Under the pieces are notes generated by a model that was given only the letters and a program-made list of their open reading frames with translations, was not told the DNA's origin and made no database searches. The translations under genes were made by a program, and so were the position numbers. From an uncultured Flavobacterium sp. (GTDB taxonomy: Bacteria; Bacteroidota; Bacteroidia; Flavobacteriales; Flavobacteriaceae), in assembly GCF_946478785.1 (NCBI RefSeq), contig NZ_CAMLDD010000029.1, positions 1-64,000 on the forward strand: a stretch of 64,000 bases of DNA. The letters run 5' to 3'. Shown in pieces: positions 26,365-35,456 of the stretch; the stretch's first letter is position 1; every line of letters begins with the position of its first letter.

Positions 26365-27480
26365 TTATATATTAATTTTTCTTCCTCTTGCAGCCACCAG
26401 CCATTGATCATAAATTTGATGTTTTTTGTTCACCACCTGAACCGAATCATAAAGCGCACAGGTTGGGCAAACATGATAGGGAAGGGCGTAGATGGTATCG
26501 CCAATTTCATATTTGTTTTTACCGCTATTTTCTATAATTAAATGCTCTTCTGAATGGGCAATCGGAATTAAATTTTCATCATTTAAAATGACTAATCTTT
26601 TATCTATCGTATTTTCAGAGGCAACAGCTTTATATCCGATATCAATACAAAAAGTTGTATTGGTTGGTTTTGAAATTATTGTACCAACGATAACAGCAGC
26701 AGTTCTGAAATTTTGTTCAGGAAGATTCGTTTGATAATTGGCATCCCAAAAAACAAAAGTGCCCGGACTGCATTCTACATTTTCCTGAATGGCATAAAAC
26801 GGAAAGGTATTGGAACCTCCGGAAACAATTTTTAAATCATAATGTATTTTTTGCTGTATTTGTTCAAGTTCTTTTTTTATAATCGAAAATGAATTTGAAA
26901 CTTCACTTTTTCTTTCTTCAATATTTCCTTTTAAATGACCGTCATAAATGTGGATTCCTGTAAAATGAATGTTTTTCAGCATAATAATATTGTCTGCCAA
27001 ATCTGTCCATTGATCTGAAATAGAAATTCCTGTTCGGTTCATTCCCGCATTTAAATCCAGGTAAATATTTAGAATCAGCTTATTTTTTTCGGCAATTTTA
27101 TTTAAGGCTTTTGCCGATTCCAAATTATCAACAATAGTAGAAAAATTAATCTCAGGATATTTTTTTAAAAGCGAAATCCATCTTTCTTTTTTTAAACCTA
27201 CAGGCTGATATGCAAGAAGAATATCCGGAATTTCATGAAGTGCGGCCAGTTCAGCTTCGGCAATTGTAGCGCATTTTACTTTTTTGATGTTGTAGATTTT
27301 AAACAACTCCAAAATTTCACCAATCTTATGCGTTTTTATATGAGGCCTTAATTTTTGGGTTTCACCCTTTACCGAACTTATCAGACGCTCAATATTAAAC
27401 CGGATACGATCTTCGTAAACGGCTAAAAATGGAGTGTCAATGAGAGTTTCGGGATTTATTTCCCACCAATTTTCTTTCAT
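26365..27480 (-). CDS. D-serine dehydratase / D-threonine aldolase-like PLP enzyme
   Basis: A 371-residue fold-type III PLP enzyme. The N-terminal alanine-racemase-like barrel contains the PLP-lysine segment RPHIKTHKIGEI (Lys near residue 50) and the phrase LNAGMNRTGI. The C-terminal domain ends with YALPYHVCPTCALYDSVQVV, whose His and Cys match the zinc ligands of eukaryotic-type D-serine dehydratase (DSD1) and D-threonine aldolase. It would convert D-serine to pyruvate and ammonia, or cleave D-threonine to glycine and acetaldehyde. The adjacent RidA and DsdX-like permease favour the dehydratase reaction (inference). The gene is 15 nt upstream of the dipeptidase gene. Confidence 0.88.
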   Translation of the reverse strand: MKENWWEINPETLIDTPFLAVYEDRIRFNIERLISSVKGETQKLRPHIKTHKIGEILELFKIYNIKKVKCATIAEAELAALHEIPDILLAYQPVGLKKERWISLLKKYPEINFSTIVDNLESAKALNKIAEKNKLILNIYLDLNAGMNRTGISISDQWTDLADNIIMLKNIHFTGIHIYDGHLKGNIEERKSEVSNSFSIIKKELEQIQQKIHYDLKIVSGGSNTFPFYAIQENVECSPGTFVFWDANYQTNLPEQNFRTAAVIVGTIISKPTNTTFCIDIGYKAVASENTIDKRLVILNDENLIPIAHSEEHLIIENSGKNKYEIGDTIYALPYHVCPTCALYDSVQVVNKKHQIYDQWLVAARGRKINI

Positions 27481-27521
27481 AACTTTGTTTTAGTTTTTGA
27501 AATTTCAGTAAAGTTTAATTT

Positions 27522-27989
27522 TTAATGTAATTCAAAAATAGCTTCAACTTCAACCGGGATGTTATCAGGCAGGGAACCCATTCCAACAGCGCTTCTTACA
27601 CCAATTCCGTTTTCCTGTCCCCAGACTTCTGCAAATAATTCGCTGCAGCCGTTGATTACATACGGATGTCTTAAAAAATCAGAACTGCAATTGATCATTC
27701 CCAACACTTTTATAACTCTTTTAATTTTGTCTAAACTTCCAAAGTTGGTTACGATTGTTGAAAGAATAGTTAATCCAACTTGCCTTGCGGCCAATTTACC
27801 TTCTTCAATATCCATATCATCACCAATTCTTCCAATAATTAAGGATTTGTCATCGCGAACCGGTCCGTGACCTGAAAGATACAGATATTTACCATCAACC
27901 AAATAAGGTTTGTAGATACCAAGTGGCTGCGGTGCCGGAGGTAATGATAAACCTAATGATTCAAATTTTTCTTGCGGTAATAAATTCAT
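27522..27989 (-). CDS. RidA family protein (enamine/imine deaminase)
   Basis: A 155-residue RidA/YjgF fold protein. Recognisable are YLYLSGHGPVRDD, ARQVGLTILSTIV and the C-terminal block GVRSAVGMGSLPDNIPVEVEAIFEL, in which the arginine corresponds to the catalytic arginine binding the imine carboxylate. RidA hydrolyses 2-aminoacrylate and related enamines released by PLP dehydratases. Its place next to a D-serine-dehydratase-like gene is what that chemistry predicts. It is slightly longer than canonical RidA (about 130 residues), as in the YjgF/YER057c/UK114 subfamilies. A 4-nt gap separates it from the permease gene. Confidence 0.93.
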   Translation of the reverse strand: MNLLPQEKFESLGLSLPPAPQPLGIYKPYLVDGKYLYLSGHGPVRDDKSLIIGRIGDDMDIEEGKLAARQVGLTILSTIVTNFGSLDKIKRVIKVLGMINCSSDFLRHPYVINGCSELFAEVWGQENGIGVRSAVGMGSLPDNIPVEVEAIFELH

Positions 27990-27993
27990 GCTA

Positions 27994-29313
27994 TTAATGT
28001 ATTATAGAGTTTAAAATAAAAACGAAAATGATTCCTAAAACTGATACCAAGGATTCCATTACGGTCCATGATTTAAAAGTATCTTTCAGGCTGATATTAA
28101 AATATTCCTTGAACATCCAAAAACCAGGATCATTTACGTGTGAACACATCAGGCTTCCAGCTCCCACAGACAAAACCAATAAATTTGGGTCCAGATTATT
28201 GAGTTGTAATAAAGGTAATAAAACGCTCGCAGTCATTAATCCTGCTGCGGTTGCAGATCCTACACAAATACGAATAATCGCTGCCATCATCCAGGCTAGC
28301 AAATAAGGATGAATGTTGATTTGAGTTAAAGCGGCAACGATGGTTTCGTTTACGCCACTTACCATCATCACTTCTTTTAAACTTCCGGCTCCTCCAATAA
28401 TTAGAATAATCAAAGCGACATCTTTTATCGCAATGGCATAATCATCCATTACAGATTGCAGGCTTCGGTTCATTCGTATCCCTAAAGTGTAGGTGCAAAG
28501 AAGTAATGAAATCAGCATGATCAGGCTGGGTTCACCGATTGTTTTGCAAATATTTATTAGTGTTTCGTTTGTTGAAATTAAAGGCAATATTGAAGTCACT
28601 GTTAATCCGAAAACCGGAAATAAGGCAGAAAATAAACTGATAGAAAAACTCGGAACTTTGCCAGTATTTGCAACTTCTTCAACATTTAAAATGGTGCTGT
28701 CAGATTCTGTTTTGATGTTTTTGAGCAGATTCGAAAATAGTAAACCCGCGATAAAAATGGTCGGAATAGCGACTATAATTCCATAAATTAATACAAGCCC
28801 AATATCCGCATTCAAAATACTGCTCAAAGCCATTGGCGAAGGATGTGGCGGCAAAAAACCATGTGCTACGGAAAGGGAAGCGAGCATCGGAATTCCCAAA
28901 TACACTTTTGACAATTTGAATTGATGGGCAACTGAAAAGATTAAAGGAACCAATAAAACAAATCCAACACTATAAAAAAGCGGAATCCCAACTATAAATC
29001 CAGTAATCATTAAACCAAGCCGAACGTATTTTTTGCCTGTCCATCCCATGACGGTCTTCGCAATAGTATTGGCAGCGCCAGATGAAACCGTGAGTTTACC
29101 AATACAAGTTCCAAAAACTATAATTAAGGTAATGGAGCCCAACATTTCTCCTAATCCCTTTTGAATTGTTTGCGACAAGGAGTTTATCGGAATTCCTAAA
29201 AAAAAGCCTGCCAACAAAGCTGTAATAATAAAGGCAACAAAAGCATTGATTTTAAACCAGGCTATTTGAATAATTAAAAAAGCAATACACAATGCAAGAA
29301 TTAGGATGCTCAT
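27994..29313 (-). CDS. GntP family permease (gluconate/D-serine:H+ symporter)
   Basis: A 439-residue transporter with about 12-14 hydrophobic segments, starting MSILILALCIAFLIIQIAWF and containing the family-typical PLFYSVGFVLLVPLIF, GFLPPHPSPMALSSIL and GSLMCSHVNDPGFWMF. The ATG at 29313 was chosen because the alternative TTG at 29343 lies within the TATATTTG promoter box. The family includes gluconate permeases and the D-serine transporter DsdX. The operon partners point to a D-amino acid rather than gluconate, since no gluconate kinase or dehydratase is present (inference). It is the first gene of the operon. Confidence 0.92.
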   Translation of the reverse strand: MSILILALCIAFLIIQIAWFKINAFVAFIITALLAGFFLGIPINSLSQTIQKGLGEMLGSITLIIVFGTCIGKLTVSSGAANTIAKTVMGWTGKKYVRLGLMITGFIVGIPLFYSVGFVLLVPLIFSVAHQFKLSKVYLGIPMLASLSVAHGFLPPHPSPMALSSILNADIGLVLIYGIIVAIPTIFIAGLLFSNLLKNIKTESDSTILNVEEVANTGKVPSFSISLFSALFPVFGLTVTSILPLISTNETLINICKTIGEPSLIMLISLLLCTYTLGIRMNRSLQSVMDDYAIAIKDVALIILIIGGAGSLKEVMMVSGVNETIVAALTQINIHPYLLAWMMAAIIRICVGSATAAGLMTASVLLPLLQLNNLDPNLLVLSVGAGSLMCSHVNDPGFWMFKEYFNISLKDTFKSWTVMESLVSVLGIIFVFILNSIIH

Positions 29314-29340
29314 TTGGTTGGTTTTGGTAGTAAGGAAATT

Positions 29341-29348
29341 CAAATATA
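29341..29348 (-). promoter_or_regulatory. Predicted -7 promoter element of the permease operon
   Basis: TATATTTG on the minus strand, exact TAnnTTTG match, 27 nt upstream of the ATG at 29313. Confidence 0.5.
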
Positions 29349-29376
29349 TAAATTAATTTCACCAAACGCGTATTTT

Positions 29377-29403
29377 TTGCAATAAATTGCGATTTTTTTG
29401 CAA
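29377..29403. promoter_or_regulatory. Candidate DeoR operator cluster (TTGCAATAAATTGC plus TTGCAA)
   Basis: GCAAT-AA-ATTGC (29379-29390) is a perfect 12-nt palindrome, followed by a further TTGCAA (29398-29403) that pairs with the preceding TTGC across 9 nt. It closely resembles the palindrome in front of the DeoR gene. It sits about 30-55 nt upstream of the operon -7 box. Confidence 0.45.
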
Positions 29404-29482
29404 TCAGTATTTTTGAATGAATTCAAATCAACATTAAACAATAATCAGTCTTCTTTTTTATCTTTATATAAAATTGCAAAAA

Positions 29483-30250
29483 ATGAAAATCGCACTTATT
29501 CAGTCGGATCTTTATTGGGAAGAAGCCTTTAAAAACAGAAATCAGTTTGAAACTAAGATAAAGCAAATCGATTCTGAGGTTGATTTGGTAGTTCTTCCTG
29601 AAATGTTTTCTACAGGTTTTACTATGAATCCAAAAGATGTAGCGGAAACAATGCACGGAGAAACTGTTCTTTGGATGCAGGCTTTGGCTGAACAGAAAAA
29701 TTGTGCCATTACAGGGAGCTTAGTTATTACAGAGAATAACCAATTTTATAATCGAATGCTTTTTGTTTTTCCGTCAGGTGTAATTCAATTTTATGATAAA
29801 AGGCATTTGTTTACGATGGCAGGAGAAGATAAAGTATACACATCCGGAAGCAAAAAACAGATCGTAAAATATTTAGGATGGAAAATTTGCCTGCAGGTTT
29901 GTTATGATTTACGTTTTCCGGTATTTGCCCGGAATATCGAAAATTATGATTTGCTTGTATATGTTGCAAACTGGCCAAAAGTACGCATAAATGCCTGGGA
30001 TATTTTGCTGAAAGCGCGTGCTGTCGAAAACCTTAGTTATACAATAGGTGTAAACAGAACAGGTTTGGATGCGAACAATGATCAATACAATGGTCATTCG
30101 CAGGTTATTGATTTTGTTGGAAATCCAATTTTGGAACCTCAGGAAAATGAAGGTGTTTTTATAGTTGAATTAGATAAAAATGTTATGCTGGAAACCCGAA
30201 AAAAATTGAATTTCCTAAGTGATAAAGATGTGTTTGAGATTCAGAATTAA
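29483..30250 (+). CDS. Carbon-nitrogen hydrolase (omega-amidase-like nitrilase superfamily)
   Basis: A 255-residue enzyme from ATG 29483 (a TTG at 29474 also fits). The Glu-Lys-Cys triad is complete: Glu in VVLPEMFSTGF, Lys in QFYDKRHLF, Cys in CLQVCYDLRFP. The sequence is closest in feel to the YafV/NIT2 omega-amidase branch, which hydrolyses alpha-ketoglutaramate and alpha-ketosuccinamate. It is divergent from the permease operon and convergent with the lipoprotein gene, sharing TTAA between stop codons. The substrate is inferred from the branch only. Confidence 0.9.
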   Translation: MKIALIQSDLYWEEAFKNRNQFETKIKQIDSEVDLVVLPEMFSTGFTMNPKDVAETMHGETVLWMQALAEQKNCAITGSLVITENNQFYNRMLFVFPSGVIQFYDKRHLFTMAGEDKVYTSGSKKQIVKYLGWKICLQVCYDLRFPVFARNIENYDLLVYVANWPKVRINAWDILLKARAVENLSYTIGVNRTGLDANNDQYNGHSQVIDFVGNPILEPQENEGVFIVELDKNVMLETRKKLNFLSDKDVFEIQN

Positions 30251-31941
30251 AAAGCAGTTTTCTTTCTTTTTTGTTCGGCCTTTAGTTTTGCTTCTTCTTT
30301 CTTTTTTTCTAATTCAGGGTCAAAAGGAATACTTAAATCTATGGATTCAATTTTATCCCAATTCGCATGCAGGTCAATATCTTCCTGATAATAAAATACC
30401 TCTTCTGCATATCTTTTTTCTAAATAATTTCCGGCATCATATACCTTATTTTTGTTATCATCATAAATAACCCGGATGGAATATACAGCTGGTTCTAAAA
30501 GTTTAAAATCAAAATTTGTTTTGCTTTCAGAATAGTCACTGGTAAGTACAATGTCTCCTTTTTTATTGGTCAATTCAACGATAATCGGGAATCGCTTTAC
30601 ATTTTGGAGATTCAGTGTAAGATTTCCGTATTCTTCTATTTCACGCGTATTCAATTTGAATGATAAAGTATCATTAGATTTCTCGTAAAAATCTGTCAAC
30701 GCACCGGGTAAAAACGTAAAATTATATTTTTGGGCGGGTTCTTTTTTAAAATCGACATACAGCTTTTGTTCAAACTCATTATATTCGGTTGTGTAATCAA
30801 CTACTGCAGAATCTTTATTGACTAACTTAATTTTTGATTTGTCAAACGCAACTAACGGTGTAGTAGTTTCCAGCGTAAACCGATCTCTGAAATGTATAAC
30901 CCCATTTTGTAAAGCATTGATTGTTAGTGTGTCTTTTTTCTGGTTTTTGATTTTAAAAGTAAACTTCTTGTCATAATTTTCTTTACTGACTTCCATTGAC
31001 AACGAATCTGCCTTTATTGGTTTATACCAAACCTGCAAAGAGTCCTTTTTTGGGAATTGTGTTATAATGGTTTCAAGGACTTCAGTATTATTTTTAAGTA
31101 CAATTTTAGGTTTTGAATCCTTATTGAAATTCTGTTTTCCATCATACGGAAGCAATAATCGGTTTCCAGAAGCCTGAATAGGTTTGAAAGTTTTTAAAGG
31201 AAGCTTTTCCTTAAATAATTCTAGCTCATAAACAGTGTCGCTTGGTATGGTTATATGTTGTTTTAAGAAACCAATTTTATCATCTTTAGGATTATATTTA
31301 TTGTTATTTCCTTTGTCTTTTAAGGCAACTAAAAGGTATTTTCCAGCTTTTAGGTTTTCTAGTCTGAAAGTAGTTAAGCTGTCTAAAGTGTTGGTTATGT
31401 AACGTGGGTTTTCTTTGTAAATAACAGAATCATTAAATGCATCATTAACCTCATATAACATTACAGTCACAAAATTATCGGCAGTTTTGTTGTAAGAATC
31501 CTTAATTCTTCCGTTTAGGGCAAGTGAATCAATATAGGTGCCTGTCGAGAAAACATATTTAAATTGATTATACGGATTTCCTTCATTATTATCTGCAATA
31601 CTTTGTCCGAAATTAAAGCTGTATGTTGTGTTGGGCTGTAAAGTATCTAAAATTTTTATGCTGATAAATTTACTGGCGTTTGTAGGTGTAATAATAGGCG
31701 GATTTTTCATTGGTGGAGAAATAATCAGCTGCTTATTAGCATTTTTAAGTTTTACATATTCATCAAATGTCAGAATAATTTCGTCAGCCTTGAACTCTGT
31801 GCTGAAATTTTTAGGAGAACTTAATCTTAAAATAGGAGCAAGTGTATCTTTTAAACCTCCAGTTATGCTGCCGCGCTTTGCGCAACTCATCATTAAAAAT
31901 ACTAATAAAAAAGTAAAATATTTTAAGCTGTTTTTCAACAT
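30247..31941 (-). CDS. Lipoprotein with bacterial Ig-like domain
   Basis: A 564-residue protein from ATG 31941. The lipoprotein signal peptide is KNSLKYFTFLLVFLMMSC with the lipobox cysteine near residue 19, followed by AKRGSITGGLKDTLAP. The first 110 residues (FKADEIILTFDEYVKLKNAN through PNTTYSFNFGQSIADNNEGN) are the SbsA-type Ig-like domain widespread in Bacteroidota. The rest is beta-rich, with several Ig-like repeats and a Lys/Glu-rich C-terminus (EKKKEEAKLKAEQKRKK). Homologues are common single-copy Flavobacteriia proteins of unknown function. Confidence 0.85.
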   Translation of the reverse strand: MLKNSLKYFTFLLVFLMMSCAKRGSITGGLKDTLAPILRLSSPKNFSTEFKADEIILTFDEYVKLKNANKQLIISPPMKNPPIITPTNASKFISIKILDTLQPNTTYSFNFGQSIADNNEGNPYNQFKYVFSTGTYIDSLALNGRIKDSYNKTADNFVTVMLYEVNDAFNDSVIYKENPRYITNTLDSLTTFRLENLKAGKYLLVALKDKGNNNKYNPKDDKIGFLKQHITIPSDTVYELELFKEKLPLKTFKPIQASGNRLLLPYDGKQNFNKDSKPKIVLKNNTEVLETIITQFPKKDSLQVWYKPIKADSLSMEVSKENYDKKFTFKIKNQKKDTLTINALQNGVIHFRDRFTLETTTPLVAFDKSKIKLVNKDSAVVDYTTEYNEFEQKLYVDFKKEPAQKYNFTFLPGALTDFYEKSNDTLSFKLNTREIEEYGNLTLNLQNVKRFPIIVELTNKKGDIVLTSDYSESKTNFDFKLLEPAVYSIRVIYDDNKNKVYDAGNYLEKRYAEEVFYYQEDIDLHANWDKIESIDLSIPFDPELEKKKEEAKLKAEQKRKKTAF

Positions 31942-32093
31942 AACGATTTGTGATTTAAATGCACAAAATAACAATTATATTTGTTTTAATCGAAATTTTT
32001 TATCGTTTTATTAGGTTTTGAAATCTTTGACGAATTTGTTTTTAATTTCCCGAAAAGTTATGCTCAGCTGGTTTTTAAACGGGATATAATTTC

Positions 32094-32101
32094 TACATTT
32101 G
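32094..32101 (+). promoter_or_regulatory. Predicted -7 promoter element
   Basis: TACATTTG matches TAnnTTTG and lies 22 nt before the TTG start at 32124, supporting that unusual start. A second box TATATTTG at 31976-31983 is too far upstream to set this start. Confidence 0.45.
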
Positions 32102-32123
32102 GCTTTAATTTAATTTACAGGTT

Positions 32124-33128
32124 TTGAAAAAAGTTTTGTTTTTGGTATTGCTCTTTTCTTTATTGACTTCGTGTAATGAAAAAGCCAAACCAATTGTTTG
32201 TTTTTATTACTGGAAAACCATTTTTAAATTATCGGAAACAGAAAAAGAAATTCTCCGTGAGAACGATGTCCGTAAAATTTACATTCGTTATTTCGATATT
32301 GATTTACATCCAAAAGACACAAATCCGATTCCTTTGACTCCGATTCACTTTCGGGAAATGATGACTGATTTTGATGTTGTTCCGGTAATTTACATCAAAA
32401 ATAAAGTGATGCTGAAGCCAAATCTTGATATTGAAAATCTTGCTCAAAAAACGATTAAACTAATTAATGAAATCAATTCTAAAAATAAAATTGAAAGTAA
32501 GGAGATTCAGATCGACTGCGACTGGACACTTTCAAGCAAGGATAATTATCTTCAGTTTATTGCGTTATTTAAAAAACTTTCGAAAAAGAAAATTTCAGCT
32601 ACGATACGACTTCATCAGATTAAGTATTTCAAAAAAACCAAAATTCCAAATGTGGATTCAGGCGTTTTGATGTATTACAATATGGGAGTTGTTGCTTCAG
32701 ATTCCTTAAATTCGATTTACGACCAGAAAATTGCAGAACGTTATCTTAAAAGTTTAAAAAAATATCCTTTGCATCTCGATTTTGCATTGCCGATTTATTC
32801 CTGGGCGGTTCATATTAGAAATCAAAAAGTGATTGGCCTTCGTTCAAAACTGAGTATTTCGGAACTTAAAAAAGATGAAAATTTTGAACAGATAAATTCG
32901 CTTTTTTTTAAAGTCAAACATTCAAATTATAAAAATGGAGTCTTTTATGAAGGAAATGATTTGTTGAAAATAGAAGCTATTTCCTCAGAAGACTTAATAG
33001 AAATGGGAGAAGATCTTAATGAAAATAGCCCTCAAAAACCTAACGAAATTATATTTTACGATTTAGACGAATTCAATATAAATAACTATGAAAAGAATAT
33101 TTTTAAGCAAGTTGTTTCTTGTTTCTAG
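32124..33128 (+). CDS. Uncharacterised lipoprotein, possible TIM-barrel
   Basis: The gene encodes 334 residues from TTG 32124; the start is fixed by the lipoprotein signal MKKVLFLVLLFSLLTSC (Cys17). The mature part alternates strands and helices (DVRKIYIRYFDID, FDVVPVIYIKN, KEIQIDCDWTLSSKDNYLQF, ISATIRLHQIKYFKK, SGVLMYYNMG, PLHLDFALPIYSW), the rhythm of a TIM-barrel glycoside-hydrolase-like protein. QIDCDW could hold acidic active-site residues. Its 3' end overlaps the next gene by 41 nt, so the two are coupled. No family name can be given with confidence. Confidence 0.75.
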   Translation: MKKVLFLVLLFSLLTSCNEKAKPIVCFYYWKTIFKLSETEKEILRENDVRKIYIRYFDIDLHPKDTNPIPLTPIHFREMMTDFDVVPVIYIKNKVMLKPNLDIENLAQKTIKLINEINSKNKIESKEIQIDCDWTLSSKDNYLQFIALFKKLSKKKISATIRLHQIKYFKKTKIPNVDSGVLMYYNMGVVASDSLNSIYDQKIAERYLKSLKKYPLHLDFALPIYSWAVHIRNQKVIGLRSKLSISELKKDENFEQINSLFFKVKHSNYKNGVFYEGNDLLKIEAISSEDLIEMGEDLNENSPQKPNEIIFYDLDEFNINNYEKNIFKQVVSCF

Positions 33129-35445
33129 CGCTTCCTTACTTTTTGTTTACGGAATAATTTATGCCTGCGGAGGCGGAGACGACTGGGATTATTTTGGTTA
33201 CAATTCGAATTTTACACCCGAAACTTTTGCAGATAAATCCTATTCGCCGCTTTTTTTAGCGGGAGATGTCTTTTATGGGATTGGTTTTGATACCGAACAT
33301 AATTCCCGTTTCAATGAAAACATCAAATCGGAGTGGGTTACCTATCTTAAAGGGAGTGTAGATGCTGTAACTGTAAAATATTTCATGATTGGTCTGGATG
33401 ATGAGAGATCGTATGAAAAACGAGACAAACGGCCAGAAAATAAAGTTGAGATCGAGCAGCTTCATGTTTTTTATAAAACAAAAAAAGAGAATAAAGCTTC
33501 GCTGAAATGGGGTAAAAAAATCAGTTTGAAAAATGATAAAATAAAGAGTTTTATTGAATTTCTATATTTAGCTCAAAAAATAGAAACTGTTTCTTTAGGC
33601 GATAGTTATTGGAGTTATGAACCGGTTGTGGCGAAAACGTTTGATGATGCAAAAATGATTCAGTCCATAGAAAATGTTTATAACACGACTTCGGATTCTT
33701 TTTTGAAAAACAGATATTGGTTTCTGACTATGAAAGCCCGTTTTTACAGTTCTGACAAGAAAAAGGCAATTGATTTTTTTAATAAAACAGAAAATTCAGT
33801 TCCTAAAAATACGCTGTATTATCGTGCGCTGTCTTATGTGGCCGGAATCCATTACAAACAGAAAAAATATGCGGTTTCAAATTATTTGTATGCCCAGGTT
33901 TTTGATAAATGTCCGGAATTAAGAATTGTAACTGCTTATAGTTTTCATCCAAAAAATGATGCTGACTGGAACAAATCCCTGGCAATGGCAAAAAACAATA
34001 AGGAGAAAGCTGCTCTTTGGACAATTCACGGATATTATAAAGATGAAAAACAAGCGATTGAAAAGATTTATGAATTAGATCCTAAAAGTGAGCACCTGAA
34101 TTACCTTGCAACAAGATTGATAAATAAACAGGAACAGGCGATCAATAATTCTTTTCAACAGAAAGCCGAAGAAAATACGCCAATGAAAAATCAGACTGTT
34201 GCAGAAAATAAAACCGAAAACCAGTCTAAAATTGATAAAACGGCTTTTGCTTTGGTTGAAAAAATTGCCGCAGCAGGAAATACAGAAAGACCTTATTTGT
34301 GGGATTTATCTTTGGGTTATCTGCAGACTTTAAAAGGGGATTATGCAAATGCGGATAAAAGTTTTGACAAGGCGGTAAAAACGCTTCCGAAAACAGAATT
34401 GGCAGGAATGCAATTGCGTTTGCTTCGTTTTGTAAATAATCTGAACAAAATAGATAAACTTACCGATAAAAACGAAAAAACGATTTTAGCAGATTTGAAC
34501 TGGCTTTATAATGAACTTCCAAAGACTTATAAAGGCCAGGAGTTTCGTTATCAAAATGCATCCTCATGGAGCAGAAGTTATTTGTCGGCACTTTATAAAG
34601 GAAAAGCGGATCCGGTTATGGCAGAAATATTTGGTGAATCGCGTTACAGTTATTGGAACGATGGAAATTCTTTTTATGATAATGAAAAAAACTTGCTGGC
34701 TATAAAAGCATTTTTATCCAAATCTAATAAAAGCGAAATCGAAAAGATTGGTGCAGGAATTTATAGTCTGAAGTTAAAAGACATCAATAATTTTCAGGCT
34801 GTTCAGGCGACTTTTAAAAATAAAATTTCAGAAGCAATTGGATTTATGCAACAGACTGATTCGGTTCAGTATCAGACTTTTTTAGGAAATCCGTTTAATG
34901 GAAGCATTAAAGATTGTCATGACTGCGATCATGTTGCTTATCAAAAAAAGAAATACAGTTATCTTGATTTCTTAAATACAATAAAAGCTATGCAGGATAA
35001 GCTGGCGCAAAAAGAAGATGTTTATACAAATAGTTTATTGCTAGGAAATGCATTTTACAATATTACACATTTTGGAAACGGGCGTACTTTTTATGAAATT
35101 ACAATTGTAGGTTATGGATCAAGTCCATATTCGTTTAGAGATTCGATGAAAGAAATGATAACCAATTGCGATTTGCCAAAAATGTATTATCAAAAAGCAT
35201 TGGAAGCAGCAACAACCAAAGAGCAAAAAGCAAAATGTGTTTATTTAATGTCAAAATGTGAGCGTAATGAGTATTATAACAATAAGTACAATAATGTAAA
35301 CAGTTATTGGGAAATTCAGGATGATAAAATTAATTTTATTGCCTGGAATGGATTCAAAACATTAAAAAAAGATTATTCGGATACTAAATATTATCAGGAA
35401 GTAATTGCCGAATGTGGTTATTTTAATACTTACGTGAATCAGTAA
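33088..35445 (+). CDS. Large exported hypothetical protein with helical repeats
   Basis: A 785-residue protein whose first 40 nt overlap the upstream gene in another frame. The signal-like N-terminus FLVSSASLLFVYGIIYACGGGDDWDYF could be a lipoprotein signal (Cys near residue 27) or a Sec signal. The middle and C-terminal parts are mainly helical with TPR-like pairs (for example YLWDLSLGYLQTLKGDYANA followed by SFDKAVKTLP). A Cys pair lies in IKDCHDCDHVAYQ. It is probably periplasmic and works with the upstream TIM-barrel-like lipoprotein. Function unknown. Confidence 0.78.
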   Translation: MKRIFLSKLFLVSSASLLFVYGIIYACGGGDDWDYFGYNSNFTPETFADKSYSPLFLAGDVFYGIGFDTEHNSRFNENIKSEWVTYLKGSVDAVTVKYFMIGLDDERSYEKRDKRPENKVEIEQLHVFYKTKKENKASLKWGKKISLKNDKIKSFIEFLYLAQKIETVSLGDSYWSYEPVVAKTFDDAKMIQSIENVYNTTSDSFLKNRYWFLTMKARFYSSDKKKAIDFFNKTENSVPKNTLYYRALSYVAGIHYKQKKYAVSNYLYAQVFDKCPELRIVTAYSFHPKNDADWNKSLAMAKNNKEKAALWTIHGYYKDEKQAIEKIYELDPKSEHLNYLATRLINKQEQAINNSFQQKAEENTPMKNQTVAENKTENQSKIDKTAFALVEKIAAAGNTERPYLWDLSLGYLQTLKGDYANADKSFDKAVKTLPKTELAGMQLRLLRFVNNLNKIDKLTDKNEKTILADLNWLYNELPKTYKGQEFRYQNASSWSRSYLSALYKGKADPVMAEIFGESRYSYWNDGNSFYDNEKNLLAIKAFLSKSNKSEIEKIGAGIYSLKLKDINNFQAVQATFKNKISEAIGFMQQTDSVQYQTFLGNPFNGSIKDCHDCDHVAYQKKKYSYLDFLNTIKAMQDKLAQKEDVYTNSLLLGNAFYNITHFGNGRTFYEITIVGYGSSPYSFRDSMKEMITNCDLPKMYYQKALEAATTKEQKAKCVYLMSKCERNEYYNNKYNNVNSYWEIQDDKINFIAWNGFKTLKKDYSDTKYYQEVIAECGYFNTYVNQ

Positions 35446-35456
35446 AATTGTAATGT

